Assembly: GCF_016110345.1 (NCBI RefSeq)
Contig: NZ_AP019011.1
Location: 1,364,001 to 1,428,000 of the forward strand
Source of the DNA: Fluviibacter phosphoraccumulans
GTDB lineage: Bacteria > Pseudomonadota > Gammaproteobacteria > Burkholderiales > Rhodocyclaceae
Length of the DNA stretch: 64,000 nucleotides
Direction of reading: 5' to 3'
The translations under genes and the position numbers were made by a program. The notes beneath the pieces were generated by a model. It had not been told where the DNA came from. It saw only the letters and a program-made list of their open reading frames with translations, and ran no database searches. This document shows, piece by piece, positions 8,961 to 18,579 of the stretch. Positions within the stretch are counted from its first letter, which is position 1. The number at the start of each line of letters is the position of its first letter.

Positions 8961-9809
8961 CTACGCCTTGCGCACCAGCGCAACACCGATGACGGCAATC
9001 ACCAGACCTACGCAACCGATCAGCGTCAAGGTCTCATCAAATAAAACCCAGGCAATGAGTGCGGTTACCGGGGGCGTGAGATAAAACAAACTCGCCACAT
9101 TAACGGCACTGCCGTGGCGGATTAAATAGTTCAAAAGACTAATTGCTCCCAACGACAACACCAGTACCAGCCAACTGAGCGCAAAGATAAATTGCCCGGT
9201 GAACTCAATATGAAACCCTTCAAAAAGAGCCGCTATCGGCAACGTTACTAAAGCCGCTGCCAGAAACTGGATTACCGCACCGGTGCGCCAATCGAAATGC
9301 GGGCAAAATCGCTTTTGATAAAGCGCACCCAAAGTAATCCCCAAGAGTGCGCATAAAGCAGGAAGCACACCGGTGAGTGAGAAACCACCCTCAATACGTC
9401 CGGAAAGCACCATTGCAGTCCCTGCAATACCGAGCACTAAACCGACCCATTGACGGCGTCTAACGACTTCCCCCAACATGACGATTGCCAACAGTGCCGT
9501 CAATAGTGGCTGAAGACCAACCAGCAAACTGACCATACCTGCCGGTAACCCCTGTTTAATCGCTAGAAACACGCCGCCAAGATAAACCGCCTGCATCAGC
9601 ATGCCGGCCACAGCCAGATGAACCCAGGCGCGCGCTGTTTTAGGCCATGGCGCACCAGCAACCACTGCTGCTAAGGTCATCAACAGAATCACCAGCACAT
9701 AGCGCGTCAGCAGAAAGCTCAATGGTTCTGCGTAAGGCAGACCAAATTTTGCCCCGATAAAACCGGTGCTCCACAAAAAAACGAATAACGCAGGATAAAA
9801 ACGGGCCAT
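8961..9809 (-). CDS. EamA/DMT-family transporter
   Basis: A 282-residue inner-membrane protein with about ten hydrophobic helices arranged as two EamA repeats, the drug/metabolite transporter superfamily layout. It opens with FLWSTGFIGAKFGLPYAEP, typical of the first helix pair. The substrate is unknown; many members export amino acids or metabolites. The gene starts 39 bases from the divergent MFS gene, so the two promoters overlap. Confidence 0.88.
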   Translation of the reverse strand: MARFYPALFVFLWSTGFIGAKFGLPYAEPLSFLLTRYVLVILLMTLAAVVAGAPWPKTARAWVHLAVAGMLMQAVYLGGVFLAIKQGLPAGMVSLLVGLQPLLTALLAIVMLGEVVRRRQWVGLVLGIAGTAMVLSGRIEGGFSLTGVLPALCALLGITLGALYQKRFCPHFDWRTGAVIQFLAAALVTLPIAALFEGFHIEFTGQFIFALSWLVLVLSLGAISLLNYLIRHGSAVNVASLFYLTPPVTALIAWVLFDETLTLIGCVGLVIAVIGVALVRKA

Positions 9810-9848
9810 GCGCTAATGGTATCCTGACTGCACCCACTGAGCACCTTC

Positions 9849-11060
9849 ATGAGCCAGACTACTGAATTACAAGCCGGCACCCCGGAATTTCGTCGCGCCA
9901 ACTGGGCGCTAATCCTCGGCGGTTTTGCCTGTTTTACGCTGCTTTACGGCACGCAGCCGATCCTGCCGCAATTTACCGAGGCCTTCGGCATCTCGCCGAC
10001 GATGGCCAGCCTGACCGTTTCTGCGGGCACGCTCACACTGGCTTTTCTGCTGATTCCACTCAGCCTGCTCTCCGACAAATTTGGCCGGGCACCTCTGATG
10101 AAGGCCGCACTACTGGGGGCAACGATCTTTGCCTGGGCCTCTGCACTGGCACCGGATTTTGAATGGCTGGTTATTTCCCGCGCAGGTGTCGGCGCCTGCA
10201 TCGCTGCCTTACCGGCGGCCGCTATGGCCTATCTGGGTGAAGAAATCACCCCAGCAGCGCGTGGTCGAGTGATGGGCATGTATATCGCTGGCAATGCCCT
10301 GGGGGGCATGTTCGGGCGATTTCTCTCTGCCCTTGTCACGCAGTACAGCAGCTGGCATTTTGGCCTGGCCGCACTCGCCCTAGTGGGCGTGATCTGCACC
10401 CTCCTTTTCTGGCGTCTGCTGCCAGCCGCCCACCACTTTAAGTCACGATCGCTGGCACCTGGCGCGCTCTGGCTCGATATTCGTCGCATCTACGCCGATC
10501 CGGGCCTCCCCTGGCTCTTCTGCACAGCCTTTCTCATCATGGGGGCATTCGTCAGCATCTATAACTATCTTGGCTTCCGGCTTAGTGAGTCTCCCTACAA
10601 CCTGGGGCCTGCAGCAATCGGCTCTGTGTTTCTGCTGTATGCCGTAGGGAGTGCGTCATCCGCATTGGCCGGTAACCTGGCCGATCATTTCGGACGCGGC
10701 AAAATCATGCTCGGCATGATTGGCACTATGGGTGTGGGCGTATTAGCCACGCTGAATGGGCAGCTGACCGTCATCATATTCGGTCTGGCTTTATTCACGT
10801 TCGGTTACTTTGCAACCCATGCCATTGCCAGCGGCTGGGTGGGCTTCCGGGCTGGAGAGCGCCGTGGACTGGTCTCCGCCCTCTATCTCTCAAGCTACTA
10901 CCTGGGCAGCAGTTTTCTGGGCAGCACATCAGGCCCCCTCTGGACCCACTACCACTGGCCCGGCATGGTCATCGGCCTGATGGTCTGCGTGGGGCTGGTG
11001 TTCATGATCGGCCTCTATCTCACGTTTTATCTGACCCAAAGAGAACAACCCGCCCGCTAG
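9849..11060 (+). CDS. major facilitator superfamily transporter (YnfM-like)
   Basis: A 403-residue protein with 12 predicted helices. An MFS loop motif follows helix 2 (SDKFGRAPLMK) and a second one lies in the C-terminal half (ADHFGRGK). The N-terminal YGTQPILPQF and the overall length resemble the YnfM/arabinose-efflux-like exporter group. A role in drug or metabolite efflux is the likely general function; the substrate is not known. The gene is divergent from the EamA transporter. Confidence 0.86.
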   Translation: MSQTTELQAGTPEFRRANWALILGGFACFTLLYGTQPILPQFTEAFGISPTMASLTVSAGTLTLAFLLIPLSLLSDKFGRAPLMKAALLGATIFAWASALAPDFEWLVISRAGVGACIAALPAAAMAYLGEEITPAARGRVMGMYIAGNALGGMFGRFLSALVTQYSSWHFGLAALALVGVICTLLFWRLLPAAHHFKSRSLAPGALWLDIRRIYADPGLPWLFCTAFLIMGAFVSIYNYLGFRLSESPYNLGPAAIGSVFLLYAVGSASSALAGNLADHFGRGKIMLGMIGTMGVGVLATLNGQLTVIIFGLALFTFGYFATHAIASGWVGFRAGERRGLVSALYLSSYYLGSSFLGSTSGPLWTHYHWPGMVIGLMVCVGLVFMIGLYLTFYLTQREQPAR

Positions 11061-11061
11061 C

Positions 11062-11487
11062 TTACTGACGTGGTGTGTAGACCCCGTCAACAGACTTCAG
11101 CGCATTACGGTTCTGCTCGGTTGTGCCGCACGTGCCCTTAAGCCCGTGAATCACCACGGCCTTTGGCTCATTACGGATATAGAAGACGCACTGACCATTT
11201 TGATTAGCATAGAGAAACTCGTCTGCATTTTCCGTACGGGTTGCCCAACCCCAGAGGGTTAAACAATCTTCAGGCCCGTTCATGCAGCCTTCGCCTGGCG
11301 TGATATTGCCGCTAGAAAGGCGAAAGTTAAAGCCACTATTACCCAATCCGGTAACCGCAATTTCCGATCGCTCACCTTTCAGGAACCAACCCGAGAGATT
11401 TGTTTCCAGCGCACCGGCAAAAGCCGTTGCCGACAGACCGAAACTCAGTGCTACCAGGGCACGGGCAAGATTAATCTTTTTGGTCAT
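11062..11487 (-). CDS. secreted protein of unknown function
   Basis: A 141-residue protein with a signal peptide (about residues 1-24, ending TAFA). The mature part has four cysteines at regular distance (GCMNGPEDC, GQCVF, GTCGTT), which suggests disulfides in the periplasm. I recognise no family. It is convergent with the MFS gene, with one base between stops, and divergent from a small lipoprotein gene. Confidence 0.6.
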   Translation of the reverse strand: MTKKINLARALVALSFGLSATAFAGALETNLSGWFLKGERSEIAVTGLGNSGFNFRLSSGNITPGEGCMNGPEDCLTLWGWATRTENADEFLYANQNGQCVFYIRNEPKAVVIHGLKGTCGTTEQNRNALKSVDGVYTPRQ

Positions 11488-11573
11488 TCTGTATTCCTTT
11501 GAGCAAGATCGTTGATCATTCGTTGAATTGCTTTAAGCTTACGACATTCTAAGGTTTTATTTGCAAGGCGCTC

Positions 11574-11840
11574 ATGCAACGTTTCACCCGGATACTCTTT
11601 ACCCTGCTTGTTTCTACATTTTTAGCAGCCTGCTCTGGCCCCCAGGTACTCAGCCAGACATCTGACAGCATCACTTTCGCCTTCCCCAGTGGTCGTTATG
11701 GGGTTGATGACGTGAAGGAAGACGCGGAAGCCTTTTGTAAAAAACGTGGTCTCAATGCAGAACTGCGTGGGAATAAATTCTGTACGGCACCCTGCCTGAG
11801 CTGTCCGTTGCAATGCCGTGCCACGTTTGTCTGTAACTAA
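11574..11840 (+). CDS. small lipoprotein, cysteine-rich C-terminus
   Basis: An 88-residue predicted lipoprotein. The N-terminus is a lipoprotein signal with lipobox LAAC (cysteine at about residue 20). The last 30 residues hold five cysteines (KFCTAPCLSCPLQC and CN), compatible with disulfides or metal binding. No family assigned. It ends 6 bases before the ABC-F gene, so the two are likely co-transcribed. Confidence 0.6.
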   Translation: MQRFTRILFTLLVSTFLAACSGPQVLSQTSDSITFAFPSGRYGVDDVKEDAEAFCKKRGLNAELRGNKFCTAPCLSCPLQCRATFVCN

Positions 11841-11846
11841 TCACTA

Positions 11847-13775
11847 ATGATCACACTGAAGAACATCACCCTGCGCCGTGGCGCACGGGTACTGCTGGAT
11901 GACGCCAGCGGCACCATCAACCCGGGCGAACGCGTAGGCCTGGTCGGGCGTAACGGCGCCGGAAAATCTACGTTGTTTGCACTCCTCAACGGCACCCTGC
12001 ATGAGGACCGGGGCGATTTCAGCATCCCTACCCAATGGCAGATGGCCCAGGTAGCGCAGGACATGCCCGAAACTGATGACAGCGCAACGCGCTTCGTCAT
12101 TGAAGGCGATACCCGCTTAATGGCCGCCGAGGCCGAGGTTGCTGCCGCCGAAGCCAGCGACGATGGCGAACGCATGGGCCATGCCTATGCACTGCTTAAT
12201 GATGTGGGTGCGCATGATGCACAGGCCCGCGCTCAGGCCCTGATTCTGGGTCTGGGTTTCAAAACCAGTGAGCTGAATCAACCGGTCAATAGCTTCTCCG
12301 GGGGTTGGCGTATGCGCCTGCAACTGGCGCGCGCACTGATGTGTCCTTCCGACCTGTTGCTGCTCGATGAACCCACCAATCACCTCGATCTAGACGCCCT
12401 CGTCTGGCTCGAAGCCTGGTTAAAGCGCTACCCGGGCACCCTTGTTGTGATTAGCCATGACCGTGAGTTTCTCGATGCCGTAACCAATGTCACGATCCAC
12501 ATCGATCACGGCAAACTGGTGCGTTACGGTGGCAACTACAGCGCCTTCGAAGACCTGCGCGCCGAACAGCTGGCGATTCAGCAAGCTTCGTTTAGCAAGC
12601 AGCAAGAGAAGATCGCACACCTACAGTCTTTTATTAATCGCTTCAAGGCGAAAGCAAGTAAAGCCAAACAGGCGCAGAGCCGGGTCAAGGCGCTGGAACG
12701 GATGGAAAAAATCGCACCGGTTCTGGCCGATGCCGAATTTACTTTTACCTTTGATGAACCGGGTGCCCTACCCAACCCCATGCTCGCCATGGAAGATGCC
12801 AGCTTTGGTTATCCGCCACCGGCAGATGCCCCGGCTGGCACACCACCTACCATCATCGTCGAACACGTTAATCGCTCGGTGCTGGCCGGTCAGCGCATCG
12901 GCATCTTGGGCGCTAATGGTCAGGGTAAATCGACCCTGGTTAAAACGATTGCCCAGACCCTAGCCGTGCAAGGCGGCATCCTGACGGAAGGCCGTGGGCT
13001 GACCATTGGCTACTTTGCGCAACAGGAGCTGGATGTATTAACCGCTAGTGCCACGCCCATGGAACATATGATCCGTCTGGCCAAAGCAGCCATTGCCAGC
13101 GGTAAGACACAGGGCCGGGATATGCGCGAGCAGAATCTGCGCACCTATCTGGGTACCTTCAACTTCAGCGGTGACCAGGTCATGCAGCAAGTGGGTACGA
13201 TGAGTGGTGGTGAAAAAGCCCGTCTGGTCCTCGCCATGATTGTCTGGCAACGACCTAACCTGCTACTGCTTGATGAACCAACCAACCACCTGGATCTCGC
13301 CACGCGCGAGGCCCTGGCTATGGCGCTGAACGAGTTCGAAGGCACCGTCATGCTGGTCAGCCACGATCGTGCACTACTGCGTTCGGTTTGCGACAGTTTC
13401 TGGCTCGTGACCCGCGGCGGTGTGAGCGACTTTGATGGCGACCTGGATGACTACCAGCAGTTCTTGCTGGATGAAGCCAAGCGCCAACGGGAAGAAGCTG
13501 CTGCGCCTAAGGTGAGTGCAGCACAAGCAGCGCCCAAAACCAAGCCCGCTTCGAATCGTCAAAAGGGATTGCAACGCGATCTGGATAAACTGGATCAACA
13601 CATCCAGCGTCTACAGAAAAATAAAAGCGACCAGGAAGCGGCGCTGTCCGGCACCACCGATGCCATTGCCATTGCAGAAGCAGGCCGTAAACTACAGGCC
13701 ATTCAGGAAGAGCTCGACGCACTGGAAGTCCGCTGGCTGGCTTTGGCTGAAGATATCGAGGCCTGCAAGGCCTGA
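11847..13775 (+). CDS. ABC-F family ATPase (Uup/YheS-like)
   Basis: A 642-residue cytoplasmic protein with two ABC domains and no membrane helices. The first Walker A is GRNGAGKST (about residue 35) with signature FSGGWRMRL and Walker B LLLLDEPTNHLD. The second Walker A is GANGQGKST with signature MSGGEKARL and another LLLLDEPTNHLD. Between them is a charged linker rich in Lys/Ala/Gln, the P-site-tRNA interaction motif region. The C-terminus is a coiled coil. ABC-F proteins act on the ribosome or, for Uup, in DNA-related processes; which applies here is uncertain. Confidence 0.93.
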   Translation: MITLKNITLRRGARVLLDDASGTINPGERVGLVGRNGAGKSTLFALLNGTLHEDRGDFSIPTQWQMAQVAQDMPETDDSATRFVIEGDTRLMAAEAEVAAAEASDDGERMGHAYALLNDVGAHDAQARAQALILGLGFKTSELNQPVNSFSGGWRMRLQLARALMCPSDLLLLDEPTNHLDLDALVWLEAWLKRYPGTLVVISHDREFLDAVTNVTIHIDHGKLVRYGGNYSAFEDLRAEQLAIQQASFSKQQEKIAHLQSFINRFKAKASKAKQAQSRVKALERMEKIAPVLADAEFTFTFDEPGALPNPMLAMEDASFGYPPPADAPAGTPPTIIVEHVNRSVLAGQRIGILGANGQGKSTLVKTIAQTLAVQGGILTEGRGLTIGYFAQQELDVLTASATPMEHMIRLAKAAIASGKTQGRDMREQNLRTYLGTFNFSGDQVMQQVGTMSGGEKARLVLAMIVWQRPNLLLLDEPTNHLDLATREALAMALNEFEGTVMLVSHDRALLRSVCDSFWLVTRGGVSDFDGDLDDYQQFLLDEAKRQREEAAAPKVSAAQAAPKTKPASNRQKGLQRDLDKLDQHIQRLQKNKSDQEAALSGTTDAIAIAEAGRKLQAIQEELDALEVRWLALAEDIEACKA

Positions 13776-13787
13776 CCGGGAGAGGCT

Positions 13788-15071
13788 ATGGACAACATCA
13801 CGCTGATTGCTGTTGCACTGCTGGCCGCGGCAGCGGGTTATATGATCGGCCTGTTACTTGGCCGGGCCCGGGCCTCGGCGGCTGAAGCCAAAGCAGAGCG
13901 TCTGCCGCAGGTTGAAGGACGCCTCATCGAATCCGAACAACAGCTCAATGCCCTTAATGCCCAGGTCGCCACACTGACCATGCAGCTCACCCAAGAACGC
14001 AACCAGAGCAACGAGAAACTGGCCTTGTTGCAAAGCGCCCGCGAAGAACTTACCCACCAGTTTAAAAATCTGGCTAACGATATTCTGGAAGAAAAATCCA
14101 AGCGCTTCAGCGAACAGAACCAGCAAAGCCTGGGCCAGCTACTTGATCCGCTCAAAACCAAACTACAGGAATTTCAGGGCAAGGTGGAACAGGTCTATGT
14201 GCAGGAAGGCAAAGACCGCAGCGCTCTTGCTGAGCAAGTCCGCCAGCTGATGGAACTGAACAAGACCGTCAGTCAGGAAGCCAACAACCTCACCAAGGCG
14301 CTTAAAGGGTCCAACAAAACCCAGGGCAACTGGGGAGAGCTGGTACTCGAACGCGTGCTTGAAGGCTCGGGGCTACGCAAAGGGGAAGAATACGACGTAC
14401 AGGAAAGCCACACACTGCCAGACGGCCGCCGCCTGCAGCCCGACGTTGTGGTGCACCTACCCGATGATCGTCACCTGGTTATTGATGCTAAAGCCACGCT
14501 GGTGGCTTACGAAGACTATGCCAACGCCGAAGATGAAAAACATCGGGATGCAGCGCTCAAGCGCCACCTCGATGCCGTGCGCAGCCACATCAAGGGCCTG
14601 TCGGATAAAAACTATCAGGATCTGTATGGTCTAAAGTCTCTCGACTTTGTGCTGATGTTCATCCCGATTGAACCCGCCTTCATGCTGGCCGTCACGCATG
14701 ACCGCGATCTCTTCATGGACGCCTGGAACAAAAACGTTCTCCTGGTCAGCCCATCCACCCTGCTCTTCGTTGTCCGTACCGTTGCCAATCTATGGCGTCA
14801 GGAAGCCCAGACCCGTAACGCTCAGGATATTGCCAAGCGTGGCGCGGAGCTCTATGACAAACTGGCTGGTTTTGTCGAAGATATGGAGTCGCTGGGCACG
14901 CGCCTCCATCAGGCGCAAAAAGATTACGACGGTGCCATCAATAAACTTTCTACCGGGCGTGGCAATCTCATCCGCCAGGCAGAGATGCTCAAGAAGCTTG
15001 GCGTTAAACCCAGCAAAAGCCTGCCGGCACCGATGGTGGAAATCGCCAACGATGCCGCCGACATGGAATAA
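13788..15071 (+). CDS. rmuC: DNA recombination protein RmuC homolog
   Basis: A 427-residue protein with one N-terminal membrane helix (residues 5-24), then a long coiled coil (about 30-190) and the RmuC nuclease-like core. In the core GNWGELVLERVLEGSGL, the PDVVVHLPDDRHLVIDAKATL segment (PD-D/ExK-like, with D and K visible) and LMFIPIEPAF match the family. RmuC limits inversions and other rearrangements at repeats. It begins 12 bases after the ABC-F gene, so it is likely in the same operon. Confidence 0.93.
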   Translation: MDNITLIAVALLAAAAGYMIGLLLGRARASAAEAKAERLPQVEGRLIESEQQLNALNAQVATLTMQLTQERNQSNEKLALLQSAREELTHQFKNLANDILEEKSKRFSEQNQQSLGQLLDPLKTKLQEFQGKVEQVYVQEGKDRSALAEQVRQLMELNKTVSQEANNLTKALKGSNKTQGNWGELVLERVLEGSGLRKGEEYDVQESHTLPDGRRLQPDVVVHLPDDRHLVIDAKATLVAYEDYANAEDEKHRDAALKRHLDAVRSHIKGLSDKNYQDLYGLKSLDFVLMFIPIEPAFMLAVTHDRDLFMDAWNKNVLLVSPSTLLFVVRTVANLWRQEAQTRNAQDIAKRGAELYDKLAGFVEDMESLGTRLHQAQKDYDGAINKLSTGRGNLIRQAEMLKKLGVKPSKSLPAPMVEIANDAADME

Positions 15072-15100
15072 GGCTTTCGCCTCCAGCAACTGCAACTTCT

Positions 15101-15114
15101 TTGATCCAGATCAA
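15101..15114 (+). promoter_or_regulatory. FNR/ANR-type operator upstream of nitronate monooxygenase
   Basis: TTGATCCAGATCAA is a perfect match to the FNR/ANR consensus TTGAT-N4-ATCAA. It lies 82 bases before the start codon at 15196, a plausible activator position. It suggests that the downstream oxygenase is controlled by oxygen. The same strand has no other promoter-distal gene nearby. Confidence 0.6.
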
Positions 15115-15195
15115 AGAATTAGGGCGCTGCGGTCATGACGCAGCCTTGCAGATCGGGCATGATCGGGTCACTTTTGACTACCCCGGACACCTGCC

Positions 15196-16434
15196 ATGGT
15201 CTATGCCAAAGCCACTTTGCATGATCAACATTCGCATATCCTCCCCGCGCTGCAACCGCTGCTGGAGCAAGGCGCGCTAACCCCCCTCAAAATCGGTGGC
15301 CGTACGTTACTGCCAATTGTTCAGGGTGGCATGGGCGTGGGCGTTTCAGCGCACTCGCTGGCAGGCACGGTGGCTTCTTGCGGCGGCATTGGCACCATTG
15401 CCTCAGTCGATCTACGTCACCTGCATACCGATCTGGCTGAACAGACCCGCCGTGTCCGCGGTGAAGAAGGCAAAGCACTTATTGAAGCGGCCAATCAGGA
15501 AGCCCTGCGCCGCGAGATCCGTGTCGCCAAAGAACTGGCACAGGGTCGCGGCATGATTGCCGTGAATGTCATGAAGGCACTATCGGCTTATCAGGACTAC
15601 GTCACGACAGCGCTGCAAGAAGGCGTTGATGCATTAGTCGTTGGCGCCGGCTTGCCACTAGACCTACCTGATCTGGCGGCCGACTACCCTAACGTAGCCC
15701 TCATCCCGATTCTGTCCGATGCCCGCGGCGTTAAGATCATCATGAAAAAGTGGGCGCGTGCTAACCGCCTGCCCGGTGCGATTGTGATTGAACACCCGGG
15801 TTATGCCGGTGGCCACCTAGGCGCTGCGTCCGTCGGCGACCTGCATGATGCCCGCTTTGATTTTGAAACCGTCATCCCCGAAACCCGTGCTGTGCTGCGC
15901 GAATTCGGTGTTGACGATATTGTCCCGATTATCGCTGCTGGCGGCATCCGTTCTTATGACGACATCCGCCGCATGCAATCACTCGGCGCAGCCGCCGCAC
16001 AACTCGGCACAGCCTTTGCAGTCACCGCCGAGGGTGATGCCAGTCCGGCCTTCAAGGAAATCCTAGCCGGTGCCCGTGAAGAAGATATGGTGGAGTTTGT
16101 CAGCGTTGCCGGCCTACCCGCCCGCGCTGTCAAAACCCCCTGGCTGACGCACTACATGGAAAAAGTAGAAAAGCTACAAGCCCGTGCCAAAGAGAAGGCA
16201 CAGTGCATCAAGTATTTCGACTGTCTGGCTCACTGTGGTTTGCGTGATGGCAACGGCAAGGTGGGTCAGTTCTGTATCGACCACCAGCTGACGCTGGCCT
16301 ATAAGGGCGAAGGCAACAAGGGACTCTTCTTCCGTGGCGTCGGCGACCTGCCCTTCGGCAATCAGATCCGTAGCGTTAAAGATCTGATGAGCACGCTGCT
16401 GATGGCTAACGTAACACTCAGCCCGCAGACCTAA
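15196..16434 (+). CDS. nitronate monooxygenase (2-nitropropane dioxygenase family)
   Basis: A 412-residue FMN-dependent TIM-barrel enzyme. PIVQGGMGVGVSAHSLAG near residue 36 binds FMN, VIEHPGYAGGHLG carries the conserved active-site histidine region, and IIAAGGIRSYDDIRR plus LGAAAAQLGTAFAVT form the phosphate-binding end. Family members oxidise nitronates to carbonyl compounds and nitrite. A cysteine-bearing stretch near residue 338 (CIKYFDCLAHC) is a feature of this longer subgroup. An FNR-type box lies upstream. Its 3' end overlaps the opposite-strand GIY-YIG gene by 17 bases. Confidence 0.88.
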   Translation: MVYAKATLHDQHSHILPALQPLLEQGALTPLKIGGRTLLPIVQGGMGVGVSAHSLAGTVASCGGIGTIASVDLRHLHTDLAEQTRRVRGEEGKALIEAANQEALRREIRVAKELAQGRGMIAVNVMKALSAYQDYVTTALQEGVDALVVGAGLPLDLPDLAADYPNVALIPILSDARGVKIIMKKWARANRLPGAIVIEHPGYAGGHLGAASVGDLHDARFDFETVIPETRAVLREFGVDDIVPIIAAGGIRSYDDIRRMQSLGAAAAQLGTAFAVTAEGDASPAFKEILAGAREEDMVEFVSVAGLPARAVKTPWLTHYMEKVEKLQARAKEKAQCIKYFDCLAHCGLRDGNGKVGQFCIDHQLTLAYKGEGNKGLFFRGVGDLPFGNQIRSVKDLMSTLLMANVTLSPQT

Positions 16435-16675
16435 AGAATCCCGGCTTCGCCTCCCGCGGCAATTGCTTCAAGGCCCATTCGGCCTTGGAGGCTGCGGATC
16501 GATCTGCATATTCGGCTTGTGCCAGAATTCTGATAGGTGGGTTAGCGCGGGTATAACGTGCGCCCTTACCCTGCTGATGCGCCAGAAAACGCGCCGCGAC
16601 GTCGGTCGTAATGCCTGCATAGTAGCTGCCGTTGGCACACTCCAGCAAATACAGAAACCAGGGCTTGTCTGCCAT
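16418..16675 (-). CDS. GIY-YIG nuclease superfamily protein (YhbQ/UPF0213-like)
   Basis: An 85-residue single-domain protein. FLYLLECANGSYYAGIT corresponds to the GIY-YIG strand pair (Y-L and YAG), followed by the R of AARFLAHQQGKGARYTR. Short stand-alone members of the UPF0213 type have this size; their function is poorly known and DNA cleavage is not assured. It starts 13 bases downstream of the yaeQ stop and shares its strand. Confidence 0.88.
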   Translation of the reverse strand: MADKPWFLYLLECANGSYYAGITTDVAARFLAHQQGKGARYTRANPPIRILAQAEYADRSAASKAEWALKQLPREAKPGFFRSAG

Positions 16676-16688
16676 TGGGCTCAGTGCC

Positions 16689-17222
16689 TTAGGCCTGCGC
16701 GCTCAAAACGATTGGCGTAATGGACGCGTTATCCAGATAGACCATGCCTTCCTGAATCGTCCACGAGAGCTTCATCGTTCGCCCGGCCACTTCAACTAGC
16801 TTGGTACTGTCTTCCGGAGAGAGTTGAATCACCGATAGGTTTTTGTATCGCGTGAGCGCGTTGGCATTTTGCTGCCACCACATATCGGATGGGCGGCCGC
16901 CATAAGTAATAATCACGGCGCGATCAGCACGGCTACAAGCCTTTTTAACGCGTGCCTCGTCCGGCAGCCCCACATCAATCCACAAGCGGGTGACGCCGGA
17001 GGGATCAATTTCCCAAACGGCCGCATCCTCTTCGTTGGAAAGACCCCGGCCAAAGCGTAGGTCTTCCGAGGCATAAAGCGCAAACGCCAACAGACGAATC
17101 ATCACCCGCTCGATCGTCTCGGAGGGGTGCTGCGCCAAGGTCAGGGAATAATCGCCGAACTGGTTCTGATCCAGATTCGCGACCTGCAAATCTGCTTTGA
17201 ATACGGTTGCTTTGAGTGCCAT
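16689..17222 (-). CDS. yaeQ: YaeQ family protein
   Basis: A 177-residue cytoplasmic protein that opens MALKATVFKADLQVANLDQ, as YaeQ does. It keeps HPSETIERVMIRLLAFALYA and the FGRGLSNEEDAAVW segment, and the late WWQQN motif. YaeQ has a PD-(D/E)XK-like fold and has been linked to RfaH suppression, but its role is unsettled. It is probably co-transcribed with the GIY-YIG gene downstream. Confidence 0.93.
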   Translation of the reverse strand: MALKATVFKADLQVANLDQNQFGDYSLTLAQHPSETIERVMIRLLAFALYASEDLRFGRGLSNEEDAAVWEIDPSGVTRLWIDVGLPDEARVKKACSRADRAVIITYGGRPSDMWWQQNANALTRYKNLSVIQLSPEDSTKLVEVAGRTMKLSWTIQEGMVYLDNASITPIVLSAQA

Positions 17223-17302
17223 GGTTCCTATCCGAAAGACGAAAGGCTACGCGTAAGCGGCGCGAATTCCAAATCTGTACCTAGTAATCGCTACAATGCC
17301 GC

Positions 17303-18469
17303 ATGTCTGTAGAACCTATCCCAACCATTCGCTGGCAACAAAACGACACGCAACATGAAGCGCGCTGGATTTCTGAGGCCGGCCTGCCTGCACCCGAACG
17401 CGTTGTGGTGGCAGATGACACCCTCTCGGCAGATGCCGCGTTCCGCCTGTGCCGGGATGGCACCGCTATTCTTTGGCAAGGCGATTACCAGAATGCCCGT
17501 AACCTGTTACAGGCCCTGGCTCGGCGGGCTGACCGGCCACCTCGGCGCGGTAACAAAACCGCCGCACCCACTGCGGCCGAAGCCTTTGCGCAACACCGTC
17601 AGAGCCAAGGGCGGCGTGCTGGCATTCTGAGCAACCTGCTCATCCCGCTTACGGCCGATTACCGAATCGCGCTGCGCCGTGGGCAGGATGTTGTCGAAGC
17701 CTGCACAGCAGGGCTGGGCCCAGCCCATCCGGAAGCTAGCGATGCTGTCATTAGCCTACGTGGCCTATTAGCGCTGGTTAGCGCCTATGAATGGCGTAAA
17801 AAAGGCGCCTTCGTCACAGCGCTTGATGCCCGCATACACCCACACTTCGGCGTCTTCTCACCCGTACGGGGCGAGTATGTAGACCTGGTTGCTCAGGCGC
17901 CCCTGCCTCAACCTTGCAATCTGGCCTTCGATATCGGTGTCGGCTCCGGCGTGCTGTCCTGCCTGCTGGCCAAGCGCGGCATCGCCAAGGTTATCGGCAC
18001 TGATCTCGATCCCAGAGCACTGGCTTGTGCGCAGGAGAATGTGCATCGCCTTGGTTTCAATACCCAGGTCGCCATTGAAGCAGCGGATCTATTCCCCGCT
18101 TCAGCAGTCAAGGCGGATCTGATCGTCTGCAACCCTCCCTGGCTACCCGCTACGCCAACCTCTCCTGTGGAAGCCGCTGTTTACGATCCAAATTCGCAGA
18201 TGCTCAGGGCCTTTTTATCCGGGGTGGCTGATCGACTTGCGCCCACTGGGGAAGTCTGGCTGATTCTGTCTGATCTTGCCGAGCATTTAGGGCTACGCAC
18301 CCGGGATGAATTACTCGGCTGGATTCAAACCGCGCATCTCATCGTGGTCGGCCGAATAGATACCAAACCGCATCACCCTAAAACCCGCGACACCACTGAC
18401 GCACTGCACAAAGCCAGAGCCGCGGAAATCACCTCGCTATGGCGACTAAAAACGGCCGTAAGGCATTGA
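17303..18469 (+). CDS. class I SAM-dependent methyltransferase (HemK/PrmC-like domain)
   Basis: A 388-residue protein. The C-terminal half has the SAM-binding motif FDIGVGSGVLSCLLA (about residue 212), an acidic residue in VIGTDLDPRAL, and the catalytic NPPW motif (ADLIVCNPPWLP, about 277), as in N-methyltransferases acting on glutamine or adenine. The N-terminal 190 residues have no recognised family. The target is therefore unknown. The gene is divergent from yaeQ. Confidence 0.82.
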   Translation: MSVEPIPTIRWQQNDTQHEARWISEAGLPAPERVVVADDTLSADAAFRLCRDGTAILWQGDYQNARNLLQALARRADRPPRRGNKTAAPTAAEAFAQHRQSQGRRAGILSNLLIPLTADYRIALRRGQDVVEACTAGLGPAHPEASDAVISLRGLLALVSAYEWRKKGAFVTALDARIHPHFGVFSPVRGEYVDLVAQAPLPQPCNLAFDIGVGSGVLSCLLAKRGIAKVIGTDLDPRALACAQENVHRLGFNTQVAIEAADLFPASAVKADLIVCNPPWLPATPTSPVEAAVYDPNSQMLRAFLSGVADRLAPTGEVWLILSDLAEHLGLRTRDELLGWIQTAHLIVVGRIDTKPHHPKTRDTTDALHKARAAEITSLWRLKTAVRH

Positions 18470-18579
18470 CGAGCGCCCCTTCGGTACGGATACTCATAAG
18501 TTAGCCGAATTAACCAAAAGGCAACCAAAAAGGCTCGCACAACGGGCCCATCATAACTACTTGAATTCAAGGGGACACC

